Shown: in pieces, positions 6,945-8,169 of the stretch
How positions within the stretch are numbered: position 1 is the first letter of the stretch
How the letters are laid out: every line of letters begins with the position of its first letter
Assembly: GCA_905233795.1 (NCBI GenBank)
Contig: CAJOFP010000028.1
Span: forward strand, 1 to 8,169
Direction of reading: 5' to 3'
Length of the DNA stretch: 8,169 bases
Origin: an uncultured Oscillibacter sp.
Lineage (GTDB): Bacteria; Bacillota; Clostridia; Oscillospirales; Oscillospiraceae
The notes under the pieces: generated by a model
Told to the model about the DNA's origin: nothing
Seen by the model: the letters and a program-made list of their open reading frames with translations, nothing else
The model's database searches: none
Made by a program: the position numbers and the translations under genes

Positions 6945-7049
6945 TTACACGCTTTGCGCGTCCAACCGCCGACGCGATACCAGTTCCGCGAAAAAGCCGT
7001 TTTGCCTCATCAGTTTCTCATAACTGCCGTCTTCCACAATCCGCTGTTT
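6945..7049 (-). pseudogene. Severed C-terminal tail of an ABC exporter (permease/ATPase fusion)
   Basis: The minus strand, read from 7049 to the TAA at 6947-6945, encodes 34 residues beginning KQRIVEDGSYEKLMRQNGFF and continuing AELVSRRRLD. This is the signature end of the nucleotide-binding domain of ABC-B type exporters: Gly/Lys-x-Ile-Val-Glu-x-Gly-x-Tyr/His-x-x-Leu-Met, then Gly-x-Phe-Ala-x-Leu. Upstream, the sequence turns abruptly into AT-rich DNA, with an in-frame stop about 15 bases before this match. No start, Walker A, signature motif or H-loop is present; well over 500 residues of a normal exporter are missing. The fragment lies 52 bases before the lipoprotein start and inside its predicted leader. 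It implies that the lipoprotein operon once followed an ABC exporter gene that was lost by deletion or rearrangement, with its promoter region replaced. Confidence 0.8.
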
Positions 7050-7083
7050 CCATTTAGTATAATAAATTTAATAATAAATAAAT

Positions 7084-7112
7084 ATTATAATAAATATTAT
7101 ATTATAAGTCAA
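7084..7112 (-). promoter_or_regulatory. Sigma-70/SigA type promoter for the lipoprotein operon
   Basis: The minus strand reads TTGACT (7107-7112), a 17-base spacer, then TATAAT (7084-7089). That is a full consensus -10, five of six -35 bases and ideal spacing. Transcription would begin near 7077, giving a leader of about 185 bases that includes the ABC-exporter remnant, before ATG 6892. The surrounding AT-rich sequence weakens the value of the -10 alone, but the TTGACT with 17-base spacing is specific. Confidence 0.7.
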
Positions 7113-7113
7113 G

Positions 7114-7154
7114 AGGTACAATATAAAATTTTTATACAAATTCCGATTGTACCT
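7114..7154. promoter_or_regulatory. Perfect 9-bp inverted repeat abutting the operon promoter (candidate operator)
   Basis: AGGTACAAT (7114-7122) and ATTGTACCT (7146-7154) are exact reverse complements separated by 23 bases, so the half-site centres are 32 bases apart, close to three helical turns. The inner arm ends one base before the -35 box of the minus-strand promoter. That position suits binding by a dimeric or tetrameric regulator acting on the lipoprotein operon. It could instead be a chance match in low-complexity DNA, although the arms are not pure A/T. Confidence 0.5.
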
Positions 7155-7279
7155 GAAAAACAGCGTGAAAATTAAGCCGAAAGTCTTTTTTAAATCTTTT
7201 CGGTCTATTTACACGGGTTTACGCCACTGTCAGCGACTTAAGCTACAAATTTACTGAAAGATAAGAGCCTGTTTAGTAT

Positions 7280-7309
7280 TTGCAAAAGATATTGAAAGTG
7301 TGTTATAAT
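7280..7309 (+). promoter_or_regulatory. Promoter of the csm6-family gene
   Basis: TTGCAA (7280-7285) and TATAAT (7304-7309) are separated by 18 bases. The predicted transcript starts near 7316, about 80 bases ahead of ATG 7397. A dedicated promoter suggests that this gene begins its own transcription unit, reading away from the minus-strand operon. Confidence 0.6.
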
Positions 7310-7383
7310 AAATCATAAGCTGTCAAAAGCGCGAAATATTTGAATATGAAAAAATTATTTTTGCGTTTTTTATATTTATTTAT

Positions 7384-7389
7384 GGGGGA
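7384..7389 (+). promoter_or_regulatory. Ribosome binding site deciding the csm6 start
   Basis: GGGGGA lies seven bases before ATG 7397. The alternative in-frame ATG at 7382 overlaps this site and is preceded only by T-rich sequence, so 7397 is preferred. Confidence 0.6.
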
Positions 7390-7396
7390 ATTGCGT

Positions 7397-8169
7397 ATGA
7401 AACAGGAAAAACAGGAAAAACGCGAAAGAATTTTATTTACCTGCGCGGGTACGACCGATCCGGTACGCGGACAGCGTGACGGCGGTATTATGCACATCGC
7501 CCGCCGTTACCGTCCGAATGTAATTTGTATGTTTTTATCCGCCGAAATGGAAAAAAATATCCCGCTTTATGATAAAATGGCGGGTATTATGCGCGATTGC
7601 TGGAATTATACGCCGAAATTTGAAATAATCAAAAGCGGCGTCGCGGACCCGTCCGATCTCGACGGATTATATAACCCCATGCGGGAGGCGTTCGAGAATT
7701 TTATAAATCAATATCCCAACGCCGAAATTTTCATCAATCTCAGTTCCGGCACGCCTCAAATGGAGATTATTTTATCTCAATTCGCCACTTCCCCCCAATA
7801 TCGCGCTATCGGCGTTCAGGTCAAAAACCCGGAACGCAAAGCCGGTACGACCGAACGCGTCAACAGTAAGCGTTACAATCCCGATGAGGAACTGGAACAC
7901 AATCTGGACGAATCCCCGGAAAACTATGTCAACCGCTGCGTCATTCCGAAACTGTTTACCATCAGACAGGAACAGGAATGGCATACCGTGCGCGGACTGC
8001 TGGAGCGCGGGGATTACGCCGCGATTCTCCAACGCAATCAGGAAGTTCCCTGTCTGTCGCCCGTGTCGGCGAAAATCATCGAACATCTCAACGCCCGCGA
8101 TTCGTTAAAAGACGACGACGCCCGAAAAATCGCCCAAGAACTGCCCCCGGATGTCGCGCAAGATTTAAA
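7397..8169 (+). CDS. csm6: Type III-A CRISPR-associated CARF protein Csm6 (N-terminal part, 3' end outside window)
   Basis: 257 residues are visible and the frame is open at the right edge. After a charged start (MKQEKQEKRE) comes the first CARF signature ILFTCAGTTDPVRGQRDGG at 12-30, then HIARRYRPNVICMFLSAEM at 33-51. The second signature, IFINLSSGTPQMEIILSQFA at 111-130, is followed by AIGVQVKNP. This pairing of Gly-Thr-Thr-Asp-Pro with Asn-Leu-Ser-Ser-Gly-Thr-Pro-Gln-Met is typical of Csm6. In known members the CARF domain binds cyclic oligoadenylate made by Cas10 when a type III complex meets target RNA, and this activates a C-terminal HEPN RNase that cuts RNA unspecifically. Residues from about 165 on match the helical region between CARF and HEPN. 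The catalytic Arg-x4-6-His motif would lie beyond the edge (members usually have about 380-430 residues), so activity cannot be confirmed. The ring size (cA4 or cA6) cannot be settled, though the motif resembles streptococcal and enterococcal Csm6, which use cA6. Confidence 0.88.
   Translation, partial: MKQEKQEKRERILFTCAGTTDPVRGQRDGGIMHIARRYRPNVICMFLSAEMEKNIPLYDKMAGIMRDCWNYTPKFEIIKSGVADPSDLDGLYNPMREAFENFINQYPNAEIFINLSSGTPQMEIILSQFATSPQYRAIGVQVKNPERKAGTTERVNSKRYNPDEELEHNLDESPENYVNRCVIPKLFTIRQEQEWHTVRGLLERGDYAAILQRNQEVPCLSPVSAKIIEHLNARDSLKDDDARKIAQELPPDVAQDL
7400..7426 (+). repeat. 9-base tandem repeat in the csm6 N-terminus
   Basis: Directly after the ATG, AAACAGGAA occurs twice in a row, followed by the diverged copy AAACGCGAA, encoding Lys-Gln-Glu, Lys-Gln-Glu, Lys-Arg-Glu. 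The charged extension precedes the first CARF strand and is not part of the conserved fold, so changes in copy number would be tolerated. Confidence 0.7.

Larger units (their letters stand above)
7050..7396. other. AT-rich divergent intergenic region between the lipoprotein operon and csm6
   Basis: No gene is visible in these bases. The left part, about 7053-7140, is nearly all A and T, with several overlapping palindromes such as TATAAAATTTTTATA at 7122-7136. The region contains one promoter on each strand and a 9-bp inverted repeat, listed separately. A weak hairpin (CCGAAAG at 7177-7183 with CTTTTCGG at 7196-7203) lies between them. In the csm6 leader, CGC at 7330-7332 and GCG at 7363-7365 bracket a poor A/T stem followed by six T's, which at most hints at attenuation. 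Confidence 0.6.

Noticed and set aside
7053..7140. Repeated AT-rich motifs as a possible CRISPR leader, origin or array
   Set aside because: There are no regularly spaced direct repeats with unique spacers and no DnaA-box cluster. The pattern is simple AT-rich palindromes around a promoter.
6828..7175. A 115-codon plus-strand open frame across the lipoprotein start and intergenic region
   Set aside because: It has no ribosome binding site and crosses the lipoprotein signal peptide and the ABC-exporter tail, both convincing on the other strand.
7772..8086. A 104-codon minus-strand open frame opposite csm6
   Set aside because: It is the antisense shadow of the clear Csm6 frame and has no start signal or motif.

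Overview
The window looks like a chromosomal segment of a low-to-moderate GC Gram-positive anaerobe, most likely a gut-type clostridium. This is inferred from strong Shine-Dalgarno sites of the GGAGG type, a lipobox lipoprotein, a CFI-box C-terminal domain of the style common in Clostridia, and an uncharacterised DUF2156-type protein. No rRNA, tRNA, intact mobile element or CRISPR array is visible.

Layout: (1) At the left edge is the C-terminal end of a plus-strand gene with a Thr/Pro-rich linker and a CFI-box domain, stopping at 348. (2) Positions 349-607 lie between converging genes and hold a strong GC-rich hairpin and a possible short coding remnant. (3) Positions 608-6892 hold four minus-strand genes, apparently one operon. 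Read in transcription order they are a lipoprotein with a duplicated domain, a DUF2156 (LPG_synthase_C-like) protein with a Cys cluster, an unrecognised 383-residue protein, and a 997-residue membrane protein. That last protein joins a propeller-like extracytoplasmic domain, a Cache-like sensory domain and an MFS transporter. The last two genes overlap by 16 bases. (4) Just upstream of the lipoprotein, on the same strand, is the severed C-terminal tail of an ABC exporter (6945-7049). (5) Positions 7050-7396 are a very AT-rich divergent regulatory region. It holds a near-consensus minus-strand promoter abutting a perfect 9-bp inverted repeat, and a separate plus-strand promoter. (6) At the right edge, starting at 7397, is the N-terminal 257 residues of a Csm6-family protein, a CARF-domain ancillary nuclease of type III-A CRISPR-Cas. 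This implies a type III locus continuing to the right.

Functional reading: the Csm6 gene and the minus-strand operon are transcribed divergently and need not be related. In the operon, a putative aminoacyl-transfer-type enzyme (DUF2156), an unknown cytosolic protein and a sensor-fused MFS carrier are tightly linked. Together they suggest a sense-modify-transport module at the membrane, possibly a split analogue of the MprF synthase/flippase pairing. That reading is inference. Starts of three genes were moved inward from the longest open frame, two minus-strand and one plus-strand, because strong Shine-Dalgarno sites sit next to the internal starts.
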